Shown piece by piece: positions 22,640 through 34,134 of a stretch of DNA of 64,000 bases (its first letter is position 1; each line of letters opens with the position of its first letter). Below the pieces are notes generated by a model, which was given only the letters and a program-made list of their open reading frames with translations, did not search any database and was not told where the DNA came from. Source of the stretch: Escallonia rubra (taxonomy: Eukaryota; Streptophyta; Magnoliopsida; Escalloniales; Escalloniaceae); assembly GCA_033065855.1 (NCBI GenBank), contig JAVXUO010000678.1, positions 1 to 64,000 of the forward strand. The letters are read 5' to 3'. A program made the translations under genes and the position numbers.

Positions 22640-22906
22640 CATTTGTTTGTGATATGGTTCAACCAGGAAATCCTTTTTGAGTAGATCTAGCCTCGTGAAT
22701 TGTGATTAACTAATTAAACCTTTGCAGACTCTAGAGAGATCTAGCCCCATGATTTGCAGAGAAGTTTTGGTTCAAGAAAAAAAAGAAAAATTACAGTATT
22801 AATAATCGTACTTCACTTTTTAATATAGTAGATTAGATTGATTTGTCACCAATAATCTTTTAACTCGTATATTTGTTGGCACCACCTACGTTCAGTGAAA
22901 AAGGAA
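22640..22906 (+). promoter_or_regulatory. Upstream region of the PR-10 gene, repeated module
   Basis: The sequence with ACTTCACTTTTTAATAT, GATTTGTCAC and AACTCGTATATTTG precedes the intact gene. Closely similar versions occur at about 16090-16240, 17040-17310 and 21700-21880. The repeated segment is a good candidate for the gene's promoter, but no TATA box can be assigned with confidence. Confidence 0.45.
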
Positions 22907-24057
22907 ATGTTGGGAGCAATTTCCGAAGAGATTGAAGTGAACGTGCCAGCAAGCAAGGCATGGGAGGTCTATAGCACGCTTCAACTGGCAAAGGTGGCTG
23001 CTCAGGGGCTGCCAGAAGCCTTCGACAAGATCGAGGTCCTCGAAGGTGATGGAGGGGCTGGTACCGTCTTCAAATTGACCTTTCCACCAGGTACTGTTTG
23101 AATTTGTCATGGAGCCCTTCACTTGAGGCCTCCTTGAGTTATTTAGCAAATAAATAAGGCTGCCATGGATTACTGTAACCCTCCTTACCCTTTTTGGATT
23201 GGCATTTATGCTAAAACACGTATGGTTATCATTCTGACAAAAGTTAAATTGCTTTAGCAATTAAACTAACAGTTTCTGATTATGTTATCGTAGTACTATT
23301 TTCATGGTCATGCCGGCGACTTGTTTGATGGAATATATATTGATTTTTTTCATCGACGTGCCAAACCGAATTGAAGTAATCAAAAGGACGAAACAGACAA
23401 ATGATGCAATATTAAAAGTCTAAGAGTTGACGAATTAGTTCAGGGATTAATTGAGTAACACGTTAATAGTTCATGGACCATAAATGAGCTTCTGATTGTT
23501 GAGAATGAGATATGACTCTAGTGTCCCTGCTATGAGAGCCACAAAAGAGAATATTTTGGCAGAATCGGAGAAAATGACTTGTATGACAAATGGTTTGAAA
23601 TTAAAGATTAAAGCGGCGAAAAAAATCAATTGAGGGATTAAGATGTTGTATATTGTTTAGTTGATGGATCACCCGGATATTTGTCTCCATGTCGAACCAA
23701 TGAGTTTTATGACCCCTTTAAACCAGATATATACATCTCTCAGATATTGTTTGTACTGAATGATCAGGCACACCAGGGTTTTCCTCGTATACGGAGAAGT
23801 TAACCATAGTTGATGATGCGAAGATGATGAAGGAAGCTCAGGTAATTGAAGGAGGATATCTCGACTTGGGATTCAATCTTTTCCGAGTTCGCTTTGAAAT
23901 CCTAGAGAAGGGTGAAAATTCATGTATCACTAGAGGAACGATCGAGTATGATCTCAAGGAAGAGGCTGCTGCTAATGCTTCATTGGTTACCATCGAGCCG
24001 GTCCTGAACATTATGAAAGTTGCAGCCAACCATCTCAACAATATTCACCAGTCTTGA
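22907..24057 (+). CDS. PR-10/Bet v 1 family protein, S-norcoclaurine-synthase-like
   Basis: Two exons, 22907-23090 and 23768-24057, joined through GT (23091) and AG (23766-23767) with the intron within a Gly codon; the product is 157 residues, normal for PR-10. It starts at the ATG giving MLGAISEEIEV; the upstream GTG in the same frame is not used in plants. The glycine loop reads GDGGAGTVFKLTF and the C-terminal helix region is KEEAAANASLVTIEP, both typical of the NCS-like group. Bet v 1 proteins bind small hydrophobic ligands in a cavity. True NCS condenses dopamine with 4-hydroxyphenylacetaldehyde in the cytosol or vacuole pathway. Here the segment that carries a catalytic Lys in known NCS reads CITRG, apparently without the Lys, so enzyme activity is doubtful. 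Two truncated copies lie upstream. Confidence 0.88.
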
Positions 24058-25640
24058 GGCCCCCTGATCGGTAACGCTTATCATCGATGTACTGATATCA
24101 TTTGAAGGAACGCTTTACAAAAACAAGGAGGGAGATACTGTTGTTACCCCTTATTAGTCGCTAAAAAGTCAATGCTTGTCACAGAATACATTTTTAACGG
24201 CAAAAAAGGTGGTGAATAAGCATATAAGGGAGTGAAAATCAGATTTCCAAACTGGAAAATCACATTACCCCTTATTAGTCGCTAAAAAGTCAATGATAGG
24301 CGCCTCCGCTTGCCTGTTGTTTTCTCCTTGTTATTTGGAAAATGTCATATCCATAGAAAAATGGTAACTAGGGGTTGCAGTGCGTTGCGACATGCAAAAT
24401 TCTCAGCAAATCCAACCAAAGTGATGCCAACGCACGAAAGAAATGCAGGCGAAAAAAGCAAGCAGTGTCAAGTTTAATGTGGATATCCCCCTATCAAAAT
24501 ATCGGTATACTTCAGAATTTGCTACCTTTCTAGGTAAAACAGGTAACTGCATCTCCCAACTTAAGGTGGCATGGAACTTCTCTTATCACGCAAAAAAAGC
24601 TAATCCAGGATCTAACCCATATTAAAAATATTTCTGAATTCTAATTATAAGAGAATGAGGAAAGAAAAGACTTCGTACTGAACGAAAATAATGCACGAGG
24701 CAACGTCAACTGTCAACAAACTAACCAAGAAGGTGAAATAGAACGAGAAAGCAGTGTATACGGGCGCGAAATTAATTAAGTGCGTGAAATCAACCAAACT
24801 GCAAATTAAACACGAAGCATTCAGAAAATAAGAAAGAATTTTGCACGATGAAATTCAACAGTTACTGTATGAATTATGTAAATATGCACAAAGATGAATA
24901 CCACTGAAGGCCATTTGAAGTGTTAATAAGAAAACTCTGCCTTTATAATAGCTACTTGAAGTCCCAGAATCAAAGTGAGATAGTAGGGCATGCAGAAACG
25001 ATGAGGACCCGGCCTATTCTACCCGCAGCACCTACAATTTACCCCCCTGAGTCTGCAAAAACCAATAGGAAGCAGGTAGCATGACAGAGACTCGGGAGCG
25101 GATTCTGCGTATCCAAATGCTTACCACTTCAACCAATTTCAGACGATTAGATCACATTCTCTAGCAGAGGAACGCATATTGTTGTCATGGCATCTACTTG
25201 ATCTGCACATGTTAAGATGTATCCCATGTTAGAGTGACAGGAATAACTACTGGACTATTTTAATCTACAACCCAAAAGGAAATAGAGGAAGATAATCGAA
25301 TATATAATTTAATTGACTGCAAGATCATCGAATAAAGAAACGATCAATGTAAGCAAATGTTAAACGCTTTGATCTTCTTGGATAGAGTATAAGCAATGAT
25401 AAAAGCTTTGATGTTATTGCATACGAACAATAAAAGTTAATTTCCGCATTAGTGTAAGTTAGCAAACGGCAACTTAAAGTCGATAGGTTATTTTTGCAGG
25501 GTTTGGAAAGTGGAAATATTTCTCTAGGTGTAGCTGCTACCTGTGAGGACTAGTTACTCTTGTAATGGAATCCTTGTGTTTGAAATGCATTTGTCCAGAT
25601 TAAAGCAGATAGATCTTTAATGTAACTGCGAAACTTACCA
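24058..25640. other. Intergenic between PR-10 and DUF1336 genes
   Basis: No coding region is supported. A 31-bp direct repeat containing TTACCCCTTATTAGTCGCTA occurs at about 24146 and 24267, 120 bp apart. The part from about 25000 may be 3' untranslated sequence of the minus-strand DUF1336 gene: a GTAAGT donor-like site lies four bases after its stop codon. Confidence 0.4.
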
Positions 25641-26602
25641 CTACTTGACATCATCAACATGTTCTTCTTTATCACCTCCGTTTACATGTGATGAGCCAGA
25701 AACTGGACCATTTTCCTGACCAACCGGATGAATAAGTTGGGAGAAGCCATGCCCAATTGATTTCCATAATCGTGTAGGCAGAGAAGAGTGCAAACTACCA
25801 GCACTTCCATCAGATGGTAGTTCAAGTGGCCTGGCTGAAGCAATGCTCAACTCTGAGAATCTTATAGCTCCTAGAATTCTTTCTGGGAGCTCTGATTCAG
25901 CTTGGCCCTCGATAAGAAAAGCTATATCAACAGTAAGCGTAGTTAAGTAGCCAAATGCCAAATGGACGATGGCATTTGCAACCATGGAAGACCCAACATC
26001 AATATCAGCCTCTATGAAATTCTCTGCTACACTATACTTGCAAGTAAGTGCCCGGCCTATTATGCATATAGCCTGCTCTCCAACTGCCTTTTTTACGATC
26101 CAAGGTCCTTTGACAATGTTGGCTATTAATTTAAGCCTTGAATTCCTATACCCATCATCTCCTTTCAGAAACTGCTCCATCAGAGACCCTTCTGGTATGG
26201 GCTCTGTGGCTACAAAATAGGCAACAGCACTATAATTATCCTTACTTGGGAGTTGCAGGTTGAAAGCCCAAACGAACGGCTTATCACCTGTAGGATATTC
26301 ATCCTCAAGGGCCCTTCGAACACGGTTTCTTGGATTTTTCAGAATATCTGAAAGCTTCGTAGAACTTTTAATCCAGTCAAAACCAAGAGGTTTCAGAAGA
26401 TAATCACCACCTGGAATTTTTGCTTTGGTTGAAAAGTATTCTGGCCCTCTGACCTTGAATTTATCTCCGGGTGGCGAAGCCCAACGGTTTGGACAATTCT
26501 CTGCATCAAGAAATGGAACAGCACCCTCCGATTTCACTCTCTCTATCCATTTCTGAGCATTTTCTCCATCAGAATTGGCCATATGCATAAAGATAATATC
26601 AC
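25641..26602 (-). CDS. EDR2-type DUF1336 protein, C-terminal exon
   Basis: An uninterrupted frame of 315 codons from the first Met, with an acceptor-like TTGTCAAACAG ending at 26603. It contains an entire EDR2_C (DUF1336) domain: CPNRWASPPGDKFKVRGPEY, KIPGGDYLLKPLGFDWIKSS, KPFVWAFNLQLPSKDNYSAV, SRLKLIANIVKGPWIVKKAV, GSSMVANAIVHLAFGYLTTL. In plants the domain is found alone or after PH and START domains in EDR2-like proteins that bind lipids and restrain defence-linked cell death. No PH or START sequence is visible in the 4.6 kb upstream, which holds transposons. Either the other exons lie beyond a long intron, or this is a truncated or retro-derived copy. It shows no disabling change. The tail (VGQENGPVSGSSHVNGGDKE) is acidic and poorly conserved. 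Confidence 0.85.
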
Positions 26603-27094
26603 CTGTTTGACAACCATCTAAAGTTCATGAGAAGATAGTATGAGGGAAATGAGAGCAGAAACGTAACTATTGCCCTTAATTCTCTTCAGCTATTAGACAA
26701 AACTCGCTACTATTTCAAGCGATATGCAAAGAAGCTAAAAAGGAAAAATATGATAAACAATAATGGACACGTCTTTACAGGAAACCAGGAAGTCAACCCC
26801 TCCAATTAATAAGGGCAAAGACATCAATGAAACTCCCCAAATGTAAGACCTTCAGAATCACATAAATATATTCTTTCGACTGCCAGAACCAGGCAAAAGG
26901 GAGAATAACTTGGATAGACCACTGCTTCTACAACCATCAACCAACCCACACAATGTAGGGAAACAGGAAGCTCCACATGCGAAATACACTACCAGTAGAC
27001 CTATGAAGTGACTCAGTTGAAATAGACAAGGTAAATTGATTGACATTATTTTCCTTAATATGCTAAACAACCAAATGAAACAAAACCTCACACC
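26603..27094. other. Upstream of the DUF1336 exon
   Basis: Probably intron or flank. The 77-codon minus frame at 26858-27091 does not resemble PH or START sequence. Nothing else identified. Confidence 0.35.
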
Positions 27095-28195
27095 ACTAGG
27101 GGGTGTTTGAAACCCTTGTGGTTTTTGTTTGTAGTTTTCAAAAAAAGGAAAACCAAAACCTGTTTTTTTTTCAGTTTTTACAAAGAGGCAAGTGTTTGAT
27201 TGGGAGTTTTTTGTTTTGAGTTTTTTTTTTTTTTTGTTCTTCTCTTTTCTTGTTTTCTCCTTCTCATATTTCTTTTTTGCACCTAATGTTCAAAACACCA
27301 CCACCCTAAACTGTCAAACTCACAATATCACCACCCATTGCCACCACAAACTGATTCACCGCCGGCGATGAGGACCCGACCTTCACCTCCCCTGCCCACG
27401 ACTTGGCCTTCACCATAGCCGCTGACGACACCTTGGCCTCCGCAGTCAGATTTAACATTATGGACCCTTACCGTGGAAGAGAGGCGCACGCCGTTGCGGT
27501 GGGTGGCGCTTGGTAGCGGGATGCAAGCAACGTTAGCAAGTCGACTTCATGGGTGTGCGATTGGTGGTCATGGGTGGGTGATTCATTGGCAGATCGTTGG
27601 AGGCGGTGCCGTGGATCGGCAATTGGTGGCCGTTGGTGGCCGTGGGTGTATGCGGTCGGCGATTCATTATGAAGGCTGTGGTCGGGGTTGCAATTCGGGC
27701 CGACGGTGCGGGGTCGTGGTGTTGGCGGTAGTGGTTGGACGTTGGCAGTGGTTATGGTTGTCAAGGTGTTATGGTATTTGTGGAGGTAATAGTGGCAGAT
27801 TGATGGTATTTGTGGAGGTGTAACTGGCGACGGCGGAAAACGGAAGGAACTGATGGTGGCCATGATGGGGACAGTCGTGGTGGGATGAAGGGGAGGATGA
27901 TTGCTAGCCGTGGTGGCAATGTGATGCCAGGTCTGGTGGTCGTGGTGGTGCTCTATGTGGTGATAGGAGTCTTGTTAAAATGATGCTCTTTTTTTTGCTT
28001 CTAACAAAGTTTGAAGGTTGGATCTCAAAACAAAAACCAAAACTCCAAAATGGAGTTTTAAAAAACAACCAATTTTAAAAACTGGTTTTCAAAACTGAAG
28101 GAAAAGAAAACGGAAACTGTCTGTCAAACGTGTTTTTTTCTCTAGTTTACATAAGTGGAGAAAAAACTGAAAATAAAAACTCTGTCAAACACTAC
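27095..28195. mobile_element. Non-autonomous DNA element, GGTGTTTG-type ends
   Basis: Left end near GGGGGTGTTTGAAAC and right end near GTCAAACACTACC are inverted relative to each other over about 10 bp. Subterminal A- and T-rich stretches (GGTTTTTGTTTG and CAAAACAAAAACC) pair loosely. Such ends are common in plant hAT-type MITE-like elements. No clean target duplication was found. The interior is a GTGG-rich low-complexity stretch (27470-27970). A related sequence lies at 33300-34072. Confidence 0.5.
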
Positions 28196-28329
28196 CTAAG
28201 TGCACAACATTAAGTATTATGCACATAAAAGTTGTTGCTACGAAGAGGCTAGAACCCAATGATGTAGAAGGGCCAATTAACAAAATATCAGCAGTCTAAA
28301 GATTCTAAATAGGCCTAGTCAAAGTAATT

Positions 28330-29990
28330 TCTTCAGCCTAACAAACAGAGTATACAAAAAGTGCCATAAGCTTAGCCAAAGGCTCCTGAACACCCTCGAA
28401 GGCTCTCTTTGTTTTGGCAAAGAGGAATAAAACCCCAAAGCTTCTCCTCCCATCCTCAAAGGAGAGATAACTCAACTAATGCAAAAGATGCAAAACGCTG
28501 GCCACTTGAAGTGCAAGAGTAAATGATCAGCCGACTCTTTGGCCTTCTTTCTCACAATCCGCGCAGTAACAACAATTCTCCTCTTTCTCAAGCCTCTAAA
28601 ACTCAGTCCCTAGCCGCTTCTGAAGAGAAAAAGCATTTATAGGAGAGGGGGGTTGAAGGCCGCTAATCATCCTCTATGCAAAAGGAGCTCCAGTTTATCC
28701 AACAGATGAAGTTGAACATAACGAGTGTTGAGCAATAAAAACTACCAAACATCACCCACCGCATGTCTCCTTTAAAGAGGTTCCCTATTGGACACATACC
28801 CTGAGGCCGTCAATTTAACCGTCTTCAAATCTATCCCAAAATCGTAAACGTACTGGGAAGCACATTGACATGCTCCGAAGATCCTTGCCAAGAAAATCTC
28901 TCTTGAACTTCTCTAACAATTCACGATAGAAGCTGGAAACGGCAAAATTAGACATTAAGTATATGGGCAGACTATAAAGCTTTATGTTAACAAGAAGTAG
29001 GTCTACCACCTCTGCAAACATAATGCTATCAGACTACCAGTTTCTTGAGAAAGCGCACAACTAGAGGTACTGCTTCTTTAACCAACCTGCCTTCTCTCAA
29101 GGCGCTGAAGCTACCTGCCTTCAAAACTAAACATGTACCCAAGGGACGGCCCAGGTAAGTCAAATGCGGGCTCCCTAGCCAACACTCAGCAAGAAACGTC
29201 ACATCAAGAACTGCAGCTCTCGGAATTATCTCGCGCTCAACAGAGTAACTTTCAACCTCGAGCTCACATAAATGTATTAGCACTTAGCAGCGACGTTGAA
29301 AATATCTCAACTGAGACTCCTTTGCGACATAAAACAGAATGGTGTCGTCCAGAAATAACAAGTGGATACTGCCACTCATCACTGACTAACATTTCCGTGA
29401 TGTGATGCCCTTAGACAAGCCCCGCTGCTGCGCTCGATCCACCTGACGCCTCCATGACAATCCAAAAGAGAAGGGATGACAGAAAAGCCATGGGGAAATT
29501 CCCCGAGTAGCAGAGAAATACCTACTTGGGGAACCATTGAACAAAACAGAGAACTTTAATATATATATAAACAGCACAACTCTGTGCACCCCTACAGCCC
29601 ATCGCCTACCATCAAACAAATTCCAATTTACATGGTGATCAAACAGCCAGCTCTATCTAGAGCCCCACAGAATCTCTAGCAGTAAAAAAGCCAGCCATAC
29701 TGCAAGCTAAGACCTTGGCATTGATAGCACTCCTTTTTTAAGGAATCAACAAAAATGAAAACTTCACTGGGACCTCTCAAAGCTGCCATATTTAAAGAAG
29801 TGCTGAAAGAACAAGTACATCTCCTTTGTCATTAACCACCGAAAGAAAGACATCAAACCATCAGGATTGGGAGCCTTATAACATCTTACTGTGTCCCTTC
29901 CCAATTTTGGGACATTAATAACACTGTTTGACCTTTGTGTGTCTGCAAAAGATGGGAGCTGATTGTTCCCCAATCAAGGACATAAGGAAG
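28330..29990 (-). pseudogene. L1-type LINE reverse transcriptase relic
   Basis: Minus-strand fragments in order match the C-terminal two thirds of a plant LINE reverse transcriptase. They include KAPNPDG (29860-29890), FNGSPSRYFSATRGISPWLF (29480-29540, from NGSPS-F-S-RG-RQGDPLSPLLF), HLTYLGRPLG (29130-29165), LYSLPIYLMS (28950-28985) and finally the zinc-knuckle-like KESADHLLLHFKWPAF (28490-28540). Many frameshifts and stops. No 5' half or endonuclease is seen. Confidence 0.82.
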
Positions 29991-31209
29991 AAGGTATTTA
30001 AGCCTTAGGCATTCCCCAGTCCTCCTTCATGCCTTTTGCAGGGCCTGGACATGCACATAACCATATCTCCTACGCTGTTCCCATATATGCTTAATCCAAC
30101 TCTACCTCCTATGTTACCAATAATTAGTTTTTATATTTAGTACCTCTTAGATCAATAATTTACTGTCTATTCCATACTTCTTAATCTCATATCTCTCACG
30201 GGTCTTCTTTTAGTATTTCTTCAAATTATCAACATACTTCCCCCCTTCAACCCTCCGCCAATTGCTCATTAATATCATAAAACACACACACACAGAATCT
30301 GAGTGTTACCCAAAACTATTTGATATTCTATGTCGAGTCTCAGTTTTCATCTTAAACGTTGAGTTTGTTTCTACTCATCCCATGTTCAATAGTTTAGAAA
30401 AGGGAAAGAGGGGAGTATGACTTGAATCCAACCCAACCAAATGCAACCAAAATATAGTACCGTGACAGAAAGCTACTTAATGCCTGAAACTCAAGTTCCA
30501 AAGCATGGTCAGAGCAACTCCAGTTTCTAACTTATGGGGTAGCATAATTCTCAATAGTAGAGGAGGTAGAGAAAAATGCTTTAACACTGGTCTCACACCC
30601 TTATCAAGCTTGGAAGATTATATATCATGCACGCAGTTACAAGGAAAATAAATGCATATGTGAAACAATTCATGTCAGCATCGCACCCTCAAGCACTTCA
30701 CTTCTCTATTTCCCAAAAAATAAGGATTTTAAGAGTTGGGTTTCGCTCCAGAGGACACTTGTTAGAGGTATTCCCTAGTTCCTACATGCGAAAAATGATC
30801 ACATAACTACTTATATCTTTCTCTGTTACCCCTTAGAGTCTAGCACAAAGTGAATCAACAGACATTTTTTTAGACTTTCTTCGCTCTTTGGTTTTAACCA
30901 TTTGAACAAACACAGACTGTGGCTTAAAATCAAGGAAATAAGTTAGAAGGACCTAATTTAGACCATGCTATGCTTGAACTCAAAACTATAACCACTGATG
31001 AAGAGCAGAACATCAACCGATGAACTTGATAACACAACATGTACGAGGCAAAATTATAGCAAGAAACACATGAATAAAGGGGAAAACAAGGATATTTGGA
31101 ACGATGAATTAAACAAATTAAAAAGGGAACATGACCAGAAATCAATTAAGCAATTAAATGCAGAAGCATAAACAAGAGATTGGAAGAAGTACCCACTTAC
31201 CCGATTTAC
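29991..31209. other. Intergenic or intronic, nothing identified
   Basis: AT-rich. A short CA repeat lies near 30280. No coding region supported. Confidence 0.4.
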
Positions 31210-31347
31210 CTCTCTGCAAAATCTAGTGCTCAGGCAATTGGGTTTGCATGTACCAACAATAATTGAACCCTTATCAAAAGCAGCTTCTTGGAGTTGGAGG
31301 GGCTGTTTCCTCCTTTTGGACGGTTGATGATTCGTAATTTGGTTATG
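31210..31347 (-). other. Possible exon, unrecognised
   Basis: An open minus-strand stretch of about 46 codons from a TAA (31350-31348) to a donor-like AGAG/GTAAAT at 31210/31209. It contains QPSKRRKQPLQLQEAAFDKG and then IIVGTCKPNCLSTRFCR, which reads like real protein. There is no ATG in the frame and no acceptor was found, so it could be a 5' leader exon or a decayed gene. It lies upstream of the DUF1336 exon on the same strand, but no link is shown. Confidence 0.25.
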
Positions 31348-32139
31348 TTATTTGTTTAGTCGGGTTCTTTCGCGTCTGATTGAAGGCGAAGAAGAAAACC
31401 AAAGGGACAAGGCAAGGAACCATAAGATTCAATGCGATGGTCAGTGAGGAGTAAACGTAACGGTGTTGTCACTTTTTGGCCGGCCTGTTACATTCAATAA
31501 AATCTCTAGCTCGCAACGCCACGCTTCACGTTTCCTGTGGCAAATCTATGGTGGATTCTGGAGGCCGAGCCTAAAGTCGATTATCTCAAAACCCCAAGCC
31601 CACTTGTGAACATAGAACCCAACCCCTTAATAGCCCAAAATATGAAACCCAACATCATAGAAACCATAACTATATAAACTAAAGCCTAAACCTAAATACT
31701 CACAAGTCACAAATAGCCTCCCTTTGGTATGCCTTCCACACTCATACAAACTACTTCACATATCTCTCTCTCTCTCTTCACACACGAATATCTTGTCGTT
31801 GCCTTCATCGCCTATCTTTGACGCCGTCATCTCCCCGTCGCCGGATTCCAATTCGACAGGAATAAAAGGGGGGGAATAGCGATCGATATCTATTAAGGGC
31901 TTGCGAACAACTGGGATCAAAGCAAGGGCTCAACCTTGAATACTTGGAGAGGGGGCTGATTCATAAGGGGCATACATCATCCGTTGTCTATGTTTCATCG
32001 CCATCGATCAAGATTTCTTTTTTTTTAGTATTTTTAATTCTGCATCCCTTCTTGTATCTTTTATAGTTAATTCATTTTAATTGATTTTTTGATTCATTGT
32101 AGTTGATTGCCTGAAGGATTTGAGGTTTTTGAGCAAATG
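31348..32139. other. Intergenic with short CT repeat
   Basis: A TCTCTCTCTCTCTC run lies at about 31760-31776. Nothing else identified. Confidence 0.4.
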
Positions 32140-32335
32140 TAGGGATTTGGTTGGAAGTTGAACACGAGCACGAGCCGAGTTTCCAAACTCGAGTTCGGCT
32201 CGTTTTGTTAAACGATCGAGCCCAAGTTTCAGAGTCACGAACTTGAGTTCGATCATTGATGTTTTGGCTTCTGACGAACCGAGTTCAAATACACCCATGT
32301 TCGGCTCGAACTCGATTCGCATACAGCCCTAGGTA
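32140..32335. repeat. GAGTTCGGCTCG-type inverted repeat
   Basis: The words GAGTTCGGCTCG, CGAACTTGAGTTCG and GTTCGGCTCGAACTCG recur in both orientations, with an AGGGCTGTATGCGAATCGAG-like end (inverted) near 32330. This is a common plant MITE-like repeat; the edges are eroded. Confidence 0.45.
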
Positions 32336-33299
32336 TAGTGCTAGAGAATATGGCCATCCCCACCGACCACCAATCGGCTTAAGTCGTCCTATCCTCTCAT
32401 TTTTAGCATCAATCCTTGTAATAGTCCATTTGATTTAACATGCTACATGTTTCCGCGTCCCACTTCGTATCCAACAAGTTTCTTTTGATCTGATTTAATA
32501 CCTGCTCATTTTCATTATATATTTTTCACTAGTGAAATTATAAAAAAGATTCTTTGTTCCAGTTTTCGATGGCAGTGGCCGAAGGTGGGTCAGAGGTGGT
32601 GACTAGAAGTGGCTATCGATGGTGACGGCTAGGCATGGTAGCCCGAGGTTGTCGGCGGTGGCGGCCAAAGGTGGTGGCCGGCAGTGGTTGCTGGATTTTG
32701 CTGACGGCAGTGACGACCAAAGTTTGCCGATGGTGGTGGTCGGAGGTGTATTCCAACAGTGATGGGCGGAGCACTGGTGATGGTGGTCAGAAGTGGTGAA
32801 TGGCAGTGGCGGCCAGAGGTGGTTGTCGGTATTTGAGCTTGTGTTTATGGAAGAAAAGAGAGGAAAATATATATAAACGTATTCGACTTCACTTGGGGAT
32901 GTAAAAATCCATATAGGCCCAACGCAACAAAAATTTGGGGCATGTTGCGGATTGGGATGTCCTATTTAGGCATAAGTCAGCTAAAGACCCCCATGCCTCT
33001 TTACCAATTGCCCCAACCTCAATTTCACCAACCACATATTGGATTCATGCGGGGCGGGTTGGGGTAGGGCGCCTATGAGGCCCCAAATTGCGACCTGTAC
33101 TAAGGTATTATGCTTTTCTAGTTATTTGTCAAGCTGAATAGCAAGAAATAGTGGAGGCAGAAGCAACAGAAGAAGTTGAAGCGACCAGAGCCAAAAGTAA
33201 ACGGAGGGACTGGCTTTGCATTAACCAAGGTAAAAGTCATGTACCAAGGTATTAAGCGACCAGCTCAAATAAGTAATCTCTAAGATTGCCTCTCTAAGA
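32336..33299. other. Intergenic with GGTGGC-rich stretch
   Basis: 32570-32870 consists of diverged GGTGGC/GGCAGTGGC words without a credible protein frame. The rest shows nothing. Confidence 0.4.
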
Positions 33300-34072
33300 C
33301 TATTGAAGGGCCAATTTGAAACCTTATGCTTTTTGGTTTTTAGATTTAAATAAATGACGATGAAACCCTTTTTTGGTTTTTCATTTTTCGAAAAAACATA
33401 TATGTGTTTGGTTAGAGAGTTTTTGTTTTTCACTTTTTTCTTTATTATTCTCTTTCTTACGTTTCCTTCAACCTTAAAGTGTTATTTTCTTCTTCAACAG
33501 AACACCTCTTGGCCCCTCTTGATCACCACCACCACCATCACCATCGTCAAACTTACAGCACAACCACTATCAATTCAACAAGAATGTCTCGTGGAATAAT
33601 AAAGTTTTGTCGACTTGCAAAACGGACCTGATAACTTGTTACTCTGGACTATCCAATTGAATAGCTTCATGTTGGTTGGTGTATATCTGTGGGTGGCCAT
33701 GATGGTGGGGGTGGCGAGAATGAGTTTAGGTCAAGTTCGTTGTTACGTGATGATGGAAGTGGATCGTTGGTGGTGGTGGCCATCATGGTGGATTATATAG
33801 TGGTGACCATCATGGCGACAATGGTGATAAGTTGTCTGATCGTGGTGGTACAGTGTCTGGGCGAGTGAATGGTGGAAGCGGTAGAAATTATGAAATGAAA
33901 AGTGGTATTTGTGAAAATATGGGTAGCAAATTAATACTAATGATTAGGTTTGATCTCAAAACAAAACGCAAAACTAAAATCCCAAAACTCCAAATTTTAC
34001 AACAAGTTAAAACTAACAACTACTTTTGAAAACCCAAGTAAAAAAAAGAACTAGATTGTCTATAAAACAAAT
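33300..34072. mobile_element. Relative of the 27095-28195 element
   Basis: The same plan as 27095-28195: a T-rich left part with TGTTTGGTTAGAGAG, a GTGG/CCACCACC-rich middle, and a right part with TTTGATCTCAAAACAAAACG-like sequence that matches 28018-28040. No target duplication was found. Confidence 0.4.
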
Positions 34073-34134
34073 ACTCCCTTCGTCCCTAATTAATTAATCG
34101 TGTTTGACTTGCACGTTTATTTAGGATATGATAT
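34073..34134 (+). repeat. Stowaway-like MITE end fragment
   Basis: ACTCCCTTCGTCCCTAATTA resembles the CTCCCTCCGTCCC end of Stowaway MITEs (compare 49585). Only one end is present; it is cut off by the LTR fragment at 34135. Confidence 0.45.

Larger units (their letters stand above)
17845..22890 (+). repeat. Duplicated block, copy B (interrupted by hAT)
   Basis: Second copy of the block at 14520-17330. It is split at 18439-20550 by a hAT element; removing this restores collinearity with copy A. It also carries about 125 bp after the retroposon poly(A) (21254-21380) that copy A lacks. Its last part is the region directly upstream of the intact PR-10 gene, so the copy B right edge is the gene's own promoter. 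Confidence 0.85.

Noticed and set aside
22895-22906. GTG start four codons upstream for the PR-10 protein
   Set aside because: Plant nuclear genes rarely use GTG; the ATG at 22907 gives the N-terminus expected for the family.
27468-27863. Overlapping frames of 131 and 116 codons on both strands
   Set aside because: GTGG/CCAC low-complexity sequence gives open frames on both strands; no domain or codon signal.
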